Shown here: piece after piece, positions 17,701-25,484 of the stretch
Layout of the letters: each line of letters begins with the position of its first letter
How positions within the stretch are numbered: position 1 is the first letter of the stretch
Source: Anaerolinea sp.
Lineage (GTDB): Bacteria; Chloroflexota; Anaerolineae; Anaerolineales; Anaerolineaceae
Assembly: GCA_029975055.1 (NCBI GenBank)
Contig: JARKPU010000074.1
Coordinates: 248,001 to 312,000, forward strand
Reading direction: 5' to 3'
Length of the DNA: 64,000 nt
Position numbers and translations under genes: made by a program
The notes under the pieces: model-generated
What the model was told of the DNA's origin: nothing
What the model saw: the letters and a program-made list of their open reading frames with translations, nothing else
The model's database searches: none

Positions 17701-17832
17701 CATGCCGTGGGCTTTCATGTCCTTCACCTGCCGGATGAGTTCCTCCACGCGCAGGTGATCGTTCCACGACCAGAACGGCGCCCCGCGAAACGCCGTGGAT
17801 GGCGAACCGAATTCTTTACGCAAGTTTTCCAT
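14776..17832 (-). CDS. GH106-like glycoside hydrolase
   Basis: 1018 aa. The N-terminus has the pattern seen in alpha-L-rhamnosidase-like (GH106) proteins: F-R-G-A-P-F-W-S-W-N-D near residue 15, then G-G-F-F-M-H-S-R-E-G-L and Y-D-E-D-R-W-P-S-G around residues 45-92. The barrel part includes T-E-Q-N-H-E-F-L-T-I-K-Q and L-S-E-T-Y-G-C-S-G-W, whose Glu residues are plausible catalytic acids. The C-terminal third is beta-rich with a galactose-binding-like end. No signal peptide, so it would act on imported oligosaccharides. GAAGGAGG precedes the ATG, which follows the helicase stop (TAAATG) without a gap. The substrate is not established. Confidence 0.8.
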   Translation of the reverse strand: MENLRKEFGSPSTAFRGAPFWSWNDHLRVEELIRQVKDMKAHGMGGFFMHSREGLETPYMGAEWMECIRETVKTAAETGMNAWLYDEDRWPSGFAGGLVPARGGDAFRAKMVTLEAAAPLPADAEGALALFAARLSQDGKAILSLRRLPSAQAGLQPGEVGLIFRREVSGASEWFNDDAYADNLNPDSVAAFIDITYEAYNREVGEQFGKAVPGIFTDEPNISSNHSPAGRPGLPWTDGLPGYFRERRGYDLLEILPWLFYEGEGAARARHDYWYTISQRFTEAYSKQLGEWCEEHGLAFTGHFLNEAEMGHGTLRGGAIMPHYRYQQVPGIDMLTEQNHEFLTIKQCSSVANQFDRKRVLSETYGCSGWEFTFEGQKWNGDWQYVLGVNLRCQHLALYSLRGCRKRDYPPAFNYNTTWWKYNGVVEDYFARLGCVLSEGHAVRDVLMIHPVATGWAMLGEGEESAARVNAFGEGLNEFIQAQLATHYDFDFGDEQILASDGKAAGAEVVVGRAPYRVVVIPPGTRTLLGSTVELLDRFLDAGGKVLAFDPLPEWVEARPDARLDALWSKPGLTVLESPAQLEGALETALPRRVSLVTKQGQQAARLLVMQRDIAGKQVYFIVNNDRHTGYAVEASLQGSGRLEEWDPLTGETCALPAEEKDGMLRFHTYFGPAGSRLFVVDPQGQPARAAEGSFLQEETWRSRPGESVRFIGPAVEFSRTDPNVLTLDTCQWRMEGGAWSAATEVWRAQDALRRSLGMRSNYYNGLPQRYRWALSAHPRDGARVELRFTFGVRDVPAGQVYLLLESAERFRVKLNGQSVVNTMAGWYLDRAMTRVALPGLRAGENELVLSCAYTNYMELEDCYLIGDFGVSLAREIISEPGRLHFGDWTAQGYPHYAGSMVYHGSLDYTPGRRVRIYLGEYSAVDVAVHVNGKPAGHIPWRAANGLEITPLLVPGANRIDIEVVGSPRNMLGPLHRAAEHEGWTDWRSFRRTDETYTPEYVFWPWGLFGQVRVVESE

Positions 17833-19308
17833 TTAGCGCCTCCTTCCACCGCTCCTGCGCCGCCGGGCGTGGTCGGGCGGTTGAGTTCGCGCGCCCCGCG
17901 AGGGGGCTGCCTCGGCATCCGGCGGGACGAGAGGCGCGTGGAAGGTTTCCTGGTAGAAGTCATCGAGCAGCATCGCCAGCAAACCCGCCCCATCTTCGCT
18001 CTCGCTGAGCCTGCGCGCCAGGCCAAAGAAGCGCTGCATGCGCTCGGTTTGCAGGCGGTCGCGCCCGCGCAGGCGCGCTTCCAGCAGGGCAATCACCCGC
18101 TCGGAGACGACGCGCTCCACGTCTTCGTCGCTGGGCAGCTCGCGCTCCTGCAGGGCGATGGAAAACTGCCGGCTGATGCGCGTGACGGCCGATTTTTCGG
18201 CGGCGTTGACCAGCATCACCGCCGTGCCGCTGGCCCCGGCCCGCCCGGTGCGGCCCGCGCGGTGGATATACGCTTCGGCGTCTTCGGGCGGCTCGTATTG
18301 GAACACGTGCGAAAGCTCCGGCAGGTCGATCCCGCGCGCCGCCACGTCGGTGGCGACCAGGAAGCGCAGCTGGCCTTTGCGCACGCGCTCCATCACCTTT
18401 TCGCGCGCCGGCTGCGAGAGGTCGGAGGTCAGATCGTCGGCATCGTAGCCAAAGCGCTGCAGCACGGCGGTGACGTACTCCACCCGCTGCTTGGTGTTGC
18501 AGAAGATCAGCGCCGAGGGCGGGTTTTCCACCTCGATGATGCGGACGAGGCTGCGATCCTTATCCATGCCCGGCACCACGTAATAGACGTGCTCCGTCTC
18601 GGTGACGTGCACGTGGTCGCTGCTCAGGTTCAAAAAGCCCGGTTTGGTGAGGAATTGATCTGCCAGGCGGATGACCGGCAGCGGGAAGGTGGCCGAGAAC
18701 ATATAGGTGCTGATGCGTCGATTCGGCAGGTAGCCCTGCACACGGCGCATATCGGGGTAGAAGCCCATCGAAAGCATGCGGTCGGCTTCGTCGAAGACAA
18801 GGTATTTGAGCGCATCGAGGCTGAGCGAGCGGCGCAGGAGGTGATCGAGCACGCGCCCCGGCGTGCCGATGACGATATGCGCGCCCGCTTTGAAGGCGTC
18901 CAGCTGCTCGCGGTAGCCTACCCCGCCATAAACGGCCACACTGCGCACGCCGGTGGCCCCGCCAAGCAGCGCGGCTTCGGCGGCCACCTGGTGCGCCAGT
19001 TCGCGGGTGGGCACCAGCACCAGCGCCTGGGTGGCAGGCTCGTGCTCGTTGACCAGCTCGAGCATCGGCAGCAGGTAAGCGCCTGTCTTGCCGCTGCCGG
19101 TGCGCGATTGGATCATCATATCCCGGCCTGAGAACAGGTAGGGAATGGCCCTGGCCTGGACGGGCATCAGCTCGGTCCAGCCGGCCAGGGCGGCCCCCCG
19201 GCGCAGCTTTTCGGGCAGGTCTGCCAATGTAGCCACGGGCAGGTCTTCCGGAAGGGGCTGGCCGATGGGCGAAGCGGCTTCGGGTTGGGTGAATTGTGAA
19301 TCTTCCAT
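17833..19308 (-). CDS. DEAD-box ATP-dependent RNA helicase
   Basis: 491 aa with the full motif set: Walker A S-R-T-G-S-G-K-T at ~68-75, P-T-R-E-L-A (Ia), T-P-G-R (Ib), D-E-A-D (II), S-A-T (III), T-D-V-A-A-R-G-I-D (V) and H-R-A-G-R-T-G-R (VI). The C-terminal tail is Arg/Pro-rich, a likely RNA-binding extension. The family unwinds RNA in ribosome assembly and mRNA turnover, often in the cold. The glycosidase gene begins at the next base after its stop, so the two share a transcript. A 9-bp inverted repeat lies in the divergent spacer upstream. Confidence 0.95.
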   Translation of the reverse strand: MEDSQFTQPEAASPIGQPLPEDLPVATLADLPEKLRRGAALAGWTELMPVQARAIPYLFSGRDMMIQSRTGSGKTGAYLLPMLELVNEHEPATQALVLVPTRELAHQVAAEAALLGGATGVRSVAVYGGVGYREQLDAFKAGAHIVIGTPGRVLDHLLRRSLSLDALKYLVFDEADRMLSMGFYPDMRRVQGYLPNRRISTYMFSATFPLPVIRLADQFLTKPGFLNLSSDHVHVTETEHVYYVVPGMDKDRSLVRIIEVENPPSALIFCNTKQRVEYVTAVLQRFGYDADDLTSDLSQPAREKVMERVRKGQLRFLVATDVAARGIDLPELSHVFQYEPPEDAEAYIHRAGRTGRAGASGTAVMLVNAAEKSAVTRISRQFSIALQERELPSDEDVERVVSERVIALLEARLRGRDRLQTERMQRFFGLARRLSESEDGAGLLAMLLDDFYQETFHAPLVPPDAEAAPSRGARTQPPDHARRRRSGGRRR

Positions 19309-19347
19309 AGCAGATTAAGTGTACTACACAGCCGGAGAGGGGGATAG

Positions 19348-19375
19348 GCGGATGAATGATGCTCTTTTCATCCGC
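19348..19375. promoter_or_regulatory. Inverted repeat in the helicase/methyltransferase divergent spacer
   Basis: GCGGATGAA at 19348-19356 and TTCATCCGC at 19367-19375 form a perfect 9-bp stem with a 10-nt loop. It ends 8 bp before the -35 of the plus-strand promoter and lies about 40 bp upstream of the helicase start. It could be an operator or a 5' UTR hairpin of the helicase mRNA. Confidence 0.4.
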
Positions 19376-19383
19376 GAAGATGG

Positions 19384-19411
19384 TTGACAATTGACCCTGT
19401 ATTTGTACAAT
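19384..19411 (+). promoter_or_regulatory. Sigma-70-type promoter for the methyltransferase gene
   Basis: TTGACA (19384-19389), a 16-bp spacer and TACAAT (19406-19411), 44 nt before the start codon at 19456. Confidence 0.75.
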
Positions 19412-19455
19412 AGAGGTAGATTTTGTTAGTTTTTGTGCCCAAACCAGGAGGACGG

Positions 19456-20277
19456 ATGGTGAACGATCCTCTCGCCCCCCGCTCGATCATCCAGGCAGAT
19501 GAATACGAGCAGTATTATGCCCCCTCCGTGCTCGTCTATGCCACTCCGCCGCTCCTCGAGCGCGCCGCGCCGCGCCCCGGCGAACGCGTGCTGGATGTGG
19601 CCTGCGGAACGGGCATCGCCGCGCGCATGGCCGCCCCCATGGTCGAACCGCGCGGCGAGGTGGTGGGGGTGGATGCCAGCCCCGATATGCTGAGGGTGGC
19701 CCGCCGCAGCAGCGGTAACGAAGCCATTCTATGGAAGGAAGCCGCGCTCGAAAACCTGCCCTTCCGCAGCCGCACCTTCGACCTGGCGCTCTGCCAGCAC
19801 GGCCTCGAAACCCTGGGCGACCGCCTGGCCATCCTCTACGAGATGCACCGCGTGCTCAAGCCGGGCGGGCGCGCTGCCATCAGCCTGTGGCAGTCGCTGG
19901 AGCAAAACCCCGTCATTCAGATCATCGAGGAAGTCATCGCGCAGAACATCCGCCGGCCGGTGCCCTTGTTATCCCGCTCCTTCTCGTGCGGCAACTGCGA
20001 CGAAGTGTCCGATTGGCTGACGCAGGCCGGCTTCAGGCGGGTGAGGGTCTTTCCGGTCACCCACCCGGTGAGGTTTGCCGATTCCCCGCGCTTCATCGAG
20101 TTCATCATCCGCTTCAGCACGAGCATGATGCCGGTCTATGCCGAGGGACTCACCATCGCCAACCGGGCGCTGTTCCAGAAGATCGCTTATGAAATCGCCT
20201 GGGTGGTGCAGAAATTCACCCACCACAACACGCTGCGCTTTAATATGAGCGCAAACATTTTCGTGGCAATTCGATAA
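19456..20277 (+). CDS. Class I SAM-dependent methyltransferase
   Basis: 273 aa from the ATG at 19456, placed 5 nt after AGGAGG; the open frame upstream to 19423 adds only 11 residues. The SAM-binding motif I reads V-L-D-V-A-C-G-T-G-I-A at ~45-55, followed by V-V-G-V-D-A-S-P-D-M-L (motif post-I) and R-V-L-K-P-G-G-R. This is the Methyltransf_11/UbiE-like arrangement, for small molecules such as quinones or lipids. The C-terminal ~100 residues, which would set the substrate, match nothing I recognise. It has its own good promoter. Confidence 0.88.
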   Translation: MVNDPLAPRSIIQADEYEQYYAPSVLVYATPPLLERAAPRPGERVLDVACGTGIAARMAAPMVEPRGEVVGVDASPDMLRVARRSSGNEAILWKEAALENLPFRSRTFDLALCQHGLETLGDRLAILYEMHRVLKPGGRAAISLWQSLEQNPVIQIIEEVIAQNIRRPVPLLSRSFSCGNCDEVSDWLTQAGFRRVRVFPVTHPVRFADSPRFIEFIIRFSTSMMPVYAEGLTIANRALFQKIAYEIAWVVQKFTHHNTLRFNMSANIFVAIR

Positions 20278-20298
20278 AGCGTTCCCTGCCCGGTTGCC

Positions 20299-21321
20299 TC
20301 ACGGCACCGAGAGCGGGCTGATCAACCCCGCGGCGACTTCTTTCATAATCCCTTCCACCAGTTCCTGCCGGCCCGGCGAGAGCACATCGGGGTTCACGTT
20401 GCTCAGGCTGAGGGGCGCGCTGATGCTGCCCATGCTCCGCCCGGCCAGGGCTTCGGGCAGGGCCTGGCGCAATGCGGCAAGCGAGTCGAACCCCACGGTG
20501 GCGGCCCACTGCCCGCGCAATTCATCAGGCGGGGGCAGCGCGCCGGTGACCACCACGGTGGTCTCGAACTGCGCGCGCCCGGCCAGGTAGGCAATCACCT
20601 CCGGGCGGGCGGCCTGTTCGGAAAGATAGAAGGATTCCACCTTGCCGTTATCGAAGAAATCCGCCGCCACAGCCGCCCAGGCGGGGCCGTCGGCGGGCGC
20701 GGCGGCCCCGGCCGCCAGCGGGAAGTTCACCCCCAGGGGCCAGCCCGGCGCGCATACCCCGCAAAAGTAGCGCCCGCCGTTGGCGAAGGCCTCTTGCAGG
20801 GCGGGGCTTTCGGATGGAATCAGCCCGCCAGCGCGCCAGTCGTCCGAGAGGATCGTGGCGAGGTATCCGGCGACGAAGGCCTGCTGCTCGGGCTGCAGGC
20901 GGATGACGGTGAGGTTGACGGCCGGTTCCAGCGGCTCGCCGCTGAGGACGACGAACTGCGCCTGCGGGGCCGCGGCCAGCAGGTCGGGCAGGTTGGCCGG
21001 GCGCGCCAGGGCAGCCACGAGCTTCACCTCGGCAGTGAGCGCCGATGGTTCGAGCGCGGGGGCGGTTTCTACCGTCAATCCGGCGGGCGCGGCCAGTTCA
21101 ACGAGCAGCGCCTGAGCCTCGGCGGCCGCAGCCTGGCTCACGCTGTCCGGCGCCAGCAAGACGGCCCGCCCGGGCAGCGGCGTGGGGGTGCTGCTGGGCG
21201 CGGGGGTGGCGGAGGCCCCTGCGGTGGGTTCGGCAGGCGCGGTTAAGGTTGCCTGCGGCCCGCTGCAGGCGGCCAGCAGCGCGGCAATGAGCAAGAAGAG
21301 GGCAGGGATCAGTCGCTTCAT
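20299..21321 (-). CDS. Lipoprotein resembling BMP-type periplasmic binding proteins
   Basis: 340 aa with a lipoprotein signal peptide (K-R-L-I-P-A-L-F-L-L, lipobox L-A-A-C at 16-19) and an Ala/Pro/Thr linker. The mature part alternates strands and helices as in a basic-membrane-protein/sugar-binding fold: Q-F-V-V-L-S-G-E-P and E-Q-Q-A-F-V-A-G-Y-L-A-T-I-L near the middle, the latter a typical BMP feature. Low sequence complexity (Ala and Pro rich) weakens the assignment. It follows the 179-aa lipoprotein by 20 nt on the same strand, so the two are probably co-transcribed. Confidence 0.7.
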   Translation of the reverse strand: MKRLIPALFLLIAALLAACSGPQATLTAPAEPTAGASATPAPSSTPTPLPGRAVLLAPDSVSQAAAAEAQALLVELAAPAGLTVETAPALEPSALTAEVKLVAALARPANLPDLLAAAPQAQFVVLSGEPLEPAVNLTVIRLQPEQQAFVAGYLATILSDDWRAGGLIPSESPALQEAFANGGRYFCGVCAPGWPLGVNFPLAAGAAAPADGPAWAAVAADFFDNGKVESFYLSEQAARPEVIAYLAGRAQFETTVVVTGALPPPDELRGQWAATVGFDSLAALRQALPEALAGRSMGSISAPLSLSNVNPDVLSPGRQELVEGIMKEVAAGLISPLSVP

Positions 21322-21341
21322 GGGAATGACCGTGCGGCCGG

Positions 21342-21881
21342 CTACTGCACCGTGAACGAAACGACCTGGTCCAGCACTCCGTTGACCGAGATCTCCACCT
21401 TGTAGCTGCCCGCGGGCAGGTTGGAATCGGGCGTCAGGTTAAAATCGATATTGCGGGTGCCGTCGGTCTCCACGTCATATTGGGCCAGCACCGAGTTGCA
21501 GCTGGCCGGGTCGCCGATGTCGATCACCTTCCAGGTGGCGGTGAAGCGCGTGCCCAGCGGGGCATCTTTGACGCTCACCACCGCGTGGACCACATCGGCG
21601 GGGGCGAAGGCGGTGGTGGGGTCGGAAGGCTCTTTGTTATCGCCCGTCACACCGCGCGCCATGGTCACCGAGAGGATCAAGCCGGAAGGCTTGGGGGCCT
21701 GGGCGCCGTTGACCGGGCACCCGGCAGGGGCGCCGGTCTGCTCAAAGGCCCCGGCCGCCGAGGATTCTGCGGCGGTGGGCGCGGGAGTGGTTTCCAACGG
21801 CCGGAGCGGTAGCGAACAGGCCCATTGAGCCAGGCAGAGCGCCAGGACGGCAAGCGAAATACGCAGCAGTCGTGAGGTCAT
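21342..21881 (-). CDS. Small secreted lipoprotein of unknown function
   Basis: 179 aa from the ATG at 21881, with AAGGAACG just upstream; the longer frame to 22058 crosses the divergent promoter region. It has a signal peptide and lipobox A-Q-W-A-C (Cys near residue 22). The C-terminal half looks like an Ig-like beta-sandwich: F-T-A-T-W-K-V-I-D, L-P-A-G-S-Y-K-V-E-I-S-V-N-G-V. Two Cys in the mature part may pair. The function is unknown. Confidence 0.75.
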   Translation of the reverse strand: MTSRLLRISLAVLALCLAQWACSLPLRPLETTPAPTAAESSAAGAFEQTGAPAGCPVNGAQAPKPSGLILSVTMARGVTGDNKEPSDPTTAFAPADVVHAVVSVKDAPLGTRFTATWKVIDIGDPASCNSVLAQYDVETDGTRNIDFNLTPDSNLPAGSYKVEISVNGVLDQVVSFTVQ

Positions 21882-21974
21882 ATCGTTCCTTAAGAGTGTG
21901 AGTCCGCCCGGCGGCAAGGTGCGTCCAATGCCATTCGGCGGCCAGGCCCCGCCGGAGCGGGCCTGAGAGTGTAT

Positions 21975-21987
21975 TATAATATCATCC
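21975..21987 (+). promoter_or_regulatory. Perfect -10 box directly before a start codon (leaderless promoter)
   Basis: TATAAT at 21975-21980 lies 7 nt before the ATG at 21988. Transcription would begin at or within a base or two of the ATG, and no Shine-Dalgarno is present. The layout matches the divergent promoters at 34971-34984. Confidence 0.55.
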
Positions 21988-22458
21988 ATGATCGAGTTGA
22001 ACATACCCGGAGGGGGGGCCATCCGGCTGGAGCACCTGGTCTGTGACGTGAACGGCACCCTCGCGGTAGACGGCAGGCTGGTCGATGGGGTAGCTCGCTC
22101 GATCGGCGCGCTGCGCGACCGCCTGGAAGTTCACCTCATCACCGCCGATACCCATGGGCGGCAGTCCATCATCGATCAGCAGCTCAACCTGAAGGCCGTG
22201 CGCCTGCAGCCCGGCGATGAAGCCGGCCAGAAGGCGGCCTTTGTGCGCAGCCTGGGCGCAGGCGGCGTGGTGGCGATCGGCCAGGGCGCCAACGACGCGG
22301 GCATGCTCGCCGAGGCGGCGATCGGCATCTGCGTGCTTTCGCCCGAAGGCACGGCAATTGCAACCCTTCAATCAGCCGATGTCCTGGCCAGGGATATCCT
22401 CTCGGCCCTTGAATTGATCGAAAAACCTCTCCGATTGGTAGCCACCTTACGCAAATGA
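21988..22458 (+). CDS. HAD-like protein of the soluble P-type-ATPase-like group
   Basis: 156 aa. The first motif reads C-D-V-N-G-T-L, keeping the nucleophilic Asp but with Asn where most HAD phosphatases have the second Asp. The Thr/Ser motif is I-T-A-D-T-H-G. The metal-binding motif reads G-Q-G-A-N-D-A-G-M-L, with Gln replacing the first Asp of G-D-G-x-N-D. Similar substitutions occur in small soluble P-type-ATPase-like proteins. Whether it hydrolyses phosphate esters is uncertain. Its stop overlaps the next ATG (ATGA), coupling it to the DUF389 gene, and it appears to be leaderless. Confidence 0.78.
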   Translation: MIELNIPGGGAIRLEHLVCDVNGTLAVDGRLVDGVARSIGALRDRLEVHLITADTHGRQSIIDQQLNLKAVRLQPGDEAGQKAAFVRSLGAGGVVAIGQGANDAGMLAEAAIGICVLSPEGTAIATLQSADVLARDILSALELIEKPLRLVATLRK

Positions 22459-23684
22459 GCCTGCCAACCAGCGAACCGATCCCGATGCCCGAAGAAGAAC
22501 TGCCGCCCGCCCGCAGGCGGCGGATGAAACGCCTGGTGATTCCAGACGGCGGCGTCGAGCAGCAGCAACTGCTCGATGAGCTTGGCCGCGCCGCCACGCC
22601 GGGCGCCGAGTTCTACACCTCGGCGCTGCTGGCCGGGCTGGTGGCCGGGCTGGGCTTCCTGCTCGATTCCCCCGCGCTGGTCATCCTGGCGGCGCTGCTT
22701 GCGCCCTTCATGGGGCCGCTGATGGGCGTTTCGCTGGCGACCATCGCCGGCTCGATGCGCTTCATGGCCGGTTCGCTGGGCAGCCTGCTGATCGGCGCGG
22801 TGATCTTCCTGCTCACCGGCTCGCTGGCCGGCTGGGTGGCGCGCATCTTCCCGCCGCAATCGGCTGCTCAGGCTGCCTACCACCTGGCCATCACCTGGCC
22901 GGACCTGCTGCTCCTGGTGATCGGCATGGTGCTCTCGCTCGTGCTGTTGGTGCGCTCCACTCAGCAGCGCCCGCTCGTCAGCAGCGTGGCAGTGGCATAT
23001 ACCATTTACCTGCCGCTGGCGGCCGCCGGCTACGGCCTCACCTCAGGCATCGCGCTGGCCTGGGAGGGCGGGCTGCTCGTCTTCGTCGGCCATCTGATCG
23101 TCGCCGGGCTGGCCGGCACATTGACCCTGGTGACGCTCGGCCTGCGCCCGATGCGCGCCTCCAGTTACCTGCTCACGGGGGTTTACGCCCTGGCCTGCCT
23201 GGCGGGCGGGCTGGTCTTCTTCCTTTCCAGCAGCACGGTGGTCGGCGCCCCGGCCCCCTTGCAGGTGACGGTGCCCGCCGCAGCCGTGCCGCGCCCAAGC
23301 GCCACGCCGCAGCCCCTGGCCGCCGCCGCGCAGGCCCCTTCGGCCACCTACACCCTCACCCAGCTGCCCCAGCCCAGCCCCACCCTCGAGCCCACACACA
23401 CGCTCGTGCCGACCAAAACCCCCACCATCACCGTGACCCCCGAACCCACGCCCGTGTGGGCGCGCATCAACGCCAAGGGCGGCAACGGGGCGTTCATCCG
23501 CAGCGAAGCCAGGTATGACTCGCTCATCGTCACCAGCCTGCTCAACGGCAACGTGGTGGAGGTGCTCCCCGACGTTTTGGTGGCCGATGGCGTCACCTGG
23601 GTGAAGGTGCGCACCGCCGACGGGCGCGAGGGCTGGATCGTCCGCTCGCTGCTGGCCACCGCCACCCCAGCGCCAAACTGGTAA
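22455..23684 (+). CDS. DUF389 membrane protein with C-terminal SH3-like domain
   Basis: 409 aa. Residues ~50-260 form about seven hydrophobic helices and include A-A-L-L-A-P-F-M-G-P-L-M-G, a DUF389 (TIGR00341) hallmark. A Pro/Thr-rich linker (~270-330) leads to a bacterial SH3 domain (~335-405): R-S-E-A-R-Y-D-S-L-I, G-V-T-W-V-K-V-R-T-A-D-G-R-E-G-W-I. The SH3 part would lie outside the membrane and could bind cell-wall material. The function of DUF389 is not known. Fused SH3 tails are unusual for it but fit a Gram-positive-like or monoderm envelope. Confidence 0.85.
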   Translation: MSLPTSEPIPMPEEELPPARRRRMKRLVIPDGGVEQQQLLDELGRAATPGAEFYTSALLAGLVAGLGFLLDSPALVILAALLAPFMGPLMGVSLATIAGSMRFMAGSLGSLLIGAVIFLLTGSLAGWVARIFPPQSAAQAAYHLAITWPDLLLLVIGMVLSLVLLVRSTQQRPLVSSVAVAYTIYLPLAAAGYGLTSGIALAWEGGLLVFVGHLIVAGLAGTLTLVTLGLRPMRASSYLLTGVYALACLAGGLVFFLSSSTVVGAPAPLQVTVPAAAVPRPSATPQPLAAAAQAPSATYTLTQLPQPSPTLEPTHTLVPTKTPTITVTPEPTPVWARINAKGGNGAFIRSEARYDSLIVTSLLNGNVVEVLPDVLVADGVTWVKVRTADGREGWIVRSLLATATPAPNW

Positions 23685-23813
23685 AATAAACGGGTTTCAC
23701 AGATTCTTTGTAGATACCTGCGCCTCACCCTGAATTGGGAGGGGATTGCGAAATCACATCGCCCGGCCCCTTGAGAGCCGGACAAAAAAACCAAAAGAGG
23801 GAGATTACATTCA

Positions 23814-25274
23814 ATGCCGATTCATTTTGGGACCGACGGCTGGCGCGCGGTCATCTCAGACACCTTCACCTTTCACAACCTGCGCATGGTCGCCCAGGCC
23901 ATCGCAGACGCAGTGGCCAGCGGCTCGTGGATCAACGGGGGGATGCAAGGCCGCGAGGTCAACCCGCAGCGCATGGTGGTCGGGTTCGACACACGCTTCC
24001 TTTCGGACCGTTTCGCGGGCGACGTGGCGCGCGTCCTGGCGGCCAATGGGTTCACCACCTACCTGGCGCACGCCGACGCCCCCACCCCGGCGATTTCCTA
24101 TTCGGTGTACAACCTGAACGCGATCGGCGGGGTGATGATCACCGCATCGCACAACGCCCCGCGCTACAACGGCGTGAAGCTGAAATCGGCCTACGGCGGC
24201 TCGGCCCTGCCGGAACAGTGCCGGCAGGTGGAAGTCTTCCTCAACGACAACGAAAACACGGCGCGCGGGCCGAACCTGGTGGAGCTTGAGCATGCCCTGG
24301 AAGAGAAGAAAATTATCCGCTTCAACCCCATCCCGGCCTATAACGATCACCTGCGCAAGCTGATCAATTTCGATGCCATCGCCAACAACCCGCCGCACAT
24401 CGTGATCGATTCGATGTTCGGATCGGGGCGCGGCGTGATTCGCGGCATCCTGCAAGGCACCGGCTGCGAGGTGCGCGAAATCCGCGGCGAGATGAACCCC
24501 GGCTTCGGCGGCGTGCATCCCGAGCCGATCATGCGTTACCTGGGCGCGCTCAGCGGGGCCATCGGCAGCGGGATGGGCGGTTTTGGCCTGGCCACCGACG
24601 GCGACGCCGACCGCATCGGCGCGATGGACGAGGCCGGCGCGTTTATTGACCCGCACAAGATCATGGCGCTGGCACTGCGCTACCTGGTGGAAAAGCGCGG
24701 GCTGCGCGGCTCGGTGGTGCGCACCGTCTCGACCACCCGCATGATCGACCGCCTGGCGAAGAAATACGGCCTGCCTCTGCACGAAACCCCGGTCGGCTTC
24801 AACCATATCGCCGATTACATGCTCAAAGAAGACGTGCTGATCGGCGGCGAGGAATCCGGCGGGATTTCCTTCAAGGGCCACATCCCCGAAGGCGACGGCA
24901 TCCTCATGGGGCTGCTGGTGGTGGAAATGGTGGCGGCTTATGGGACGAGTCTGCGCGAACTCGTCAACGACCTGCTCAAGGATGTGGGCCCGGCGTTCTA
25001 CGACCGCACCGATTTGCGCCTCAAGCGCCCTGTTTCCAAAGCCGCCATGACCGAAAAGCTCTATAACGAGCCTCCGGCGGCGATCGGCGGTGAAAGCGTG
25101 AGCGAAATTGCCTGCACCGACGGCGTCAAATACATCATGGCAGATGATTCCTGGCTGTTGATCCGCCCATCGGGCACCGAGCCGGTGCTGCGCGTCTATG
25201 CCGAGGGGCGCTCGCCGGAGATGGTGCGCGCGCTGCTCGGTTTTGGCGAGCAGGTCGCCGCTTCGGTGGCGTAG
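23814..25274 (+). CDS. Phosphoglucomutase/phosphomannomutase (alpha-D-phosphohexomutase)
   Basis: 486 aa with four expected regions: the phospho-serine loop I-T-A-S-H-N (Ser112), the metal loop T-D-G-D-A-D-R-I-G, the sugar-binding loop G-G-E-E-S-G-G and the phosphate-binding loop R-P-S-G-T-E-P. It interconverts hexose 1- and 6-phosphates in glycogen, envelope or nucleotide-sugar pathways; glucose versus mannose preference is not readable by eye. GAGGGAG lies ~14 nt before the ATG. A strong hairpin follows the stop. Confidence 0.95.
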   Translation: MPIHFGTDGWRAVISDTFTFHNLRMVAQAIADAVASGSWINGGMQGREVNPQRMVVGFDTRFLSDRFAGDVARVLAANGFTTYLAHADAPTPAISYSVYNLNAIGGVMITASHNAPRYNGVKLKSAYGGSALPEQCRQVEVFLNDNENTARGPNLVELEHALEEKKIIRFNPIPAYNDHLRKLINFDAIANNPPHIVIDSMFGSGRGVIRGILQGTGCEVREIRGEMNPGFGGVHPEPIMRYLGALSGAIGSGMGGFGLATDGDADRIGAMDEAGAFIDPHKIMALALRYLVEKRGLRGSVVRTVSTTRMIDRLAKKYGLPLHETPVGFNHIADYMLKEDVLIGGEESGGISFKGHIPEGDGILMGLLVVEMVAAYGTSLRELVNDLLKDVGPAFYDRTDLRLKRPVSKAAMTEKLYNEPPAAIGGESVSEIACTDGVKYIMADDSWLLIRPSGTEPVLRVYAEGRSPEMVRALLGFGEQVAASVA

Positions 25275-25294
25275 GCCCTCCGCCTGCCTGAGAA

Positions 25295-25329
25295 AAGGTT
25301 CTCGCGGCGCTTTACTCCGCGAGAACCTT
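25295..25329 (+). terminator. Terminator of the phosphohexomutase gene and nearby hairpins
   Basis: A perfect 13-bp stem, AAGGTTCTCGCGG / CCGCGAGAACCTT with a 9-nt loop, followed by ATTTAAATT. The rest of the convergent gap up to 25484 holds two more inverted repeats (ATTGGCGG/CCGCCAAc at about 25365-25385, and CTGTGCTTG / CAAGCACAG at about 25434-25465) and no gene. Confidence 0.7.
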
Positions 25330-25484
25330 ATTTAAATTCCAATCCTGTTGGTTTTAAATCAATGGATTGGCGGTTTACCCGCCAACCCATTCGGAACAAG
25401 CAACCCCAGCCTTGCGGAAGTGCTTCAGGTTACCTGTGCTTGGGGGGCATTTCTCACAAGCACAGGAACTTGAAAACCCAACCC

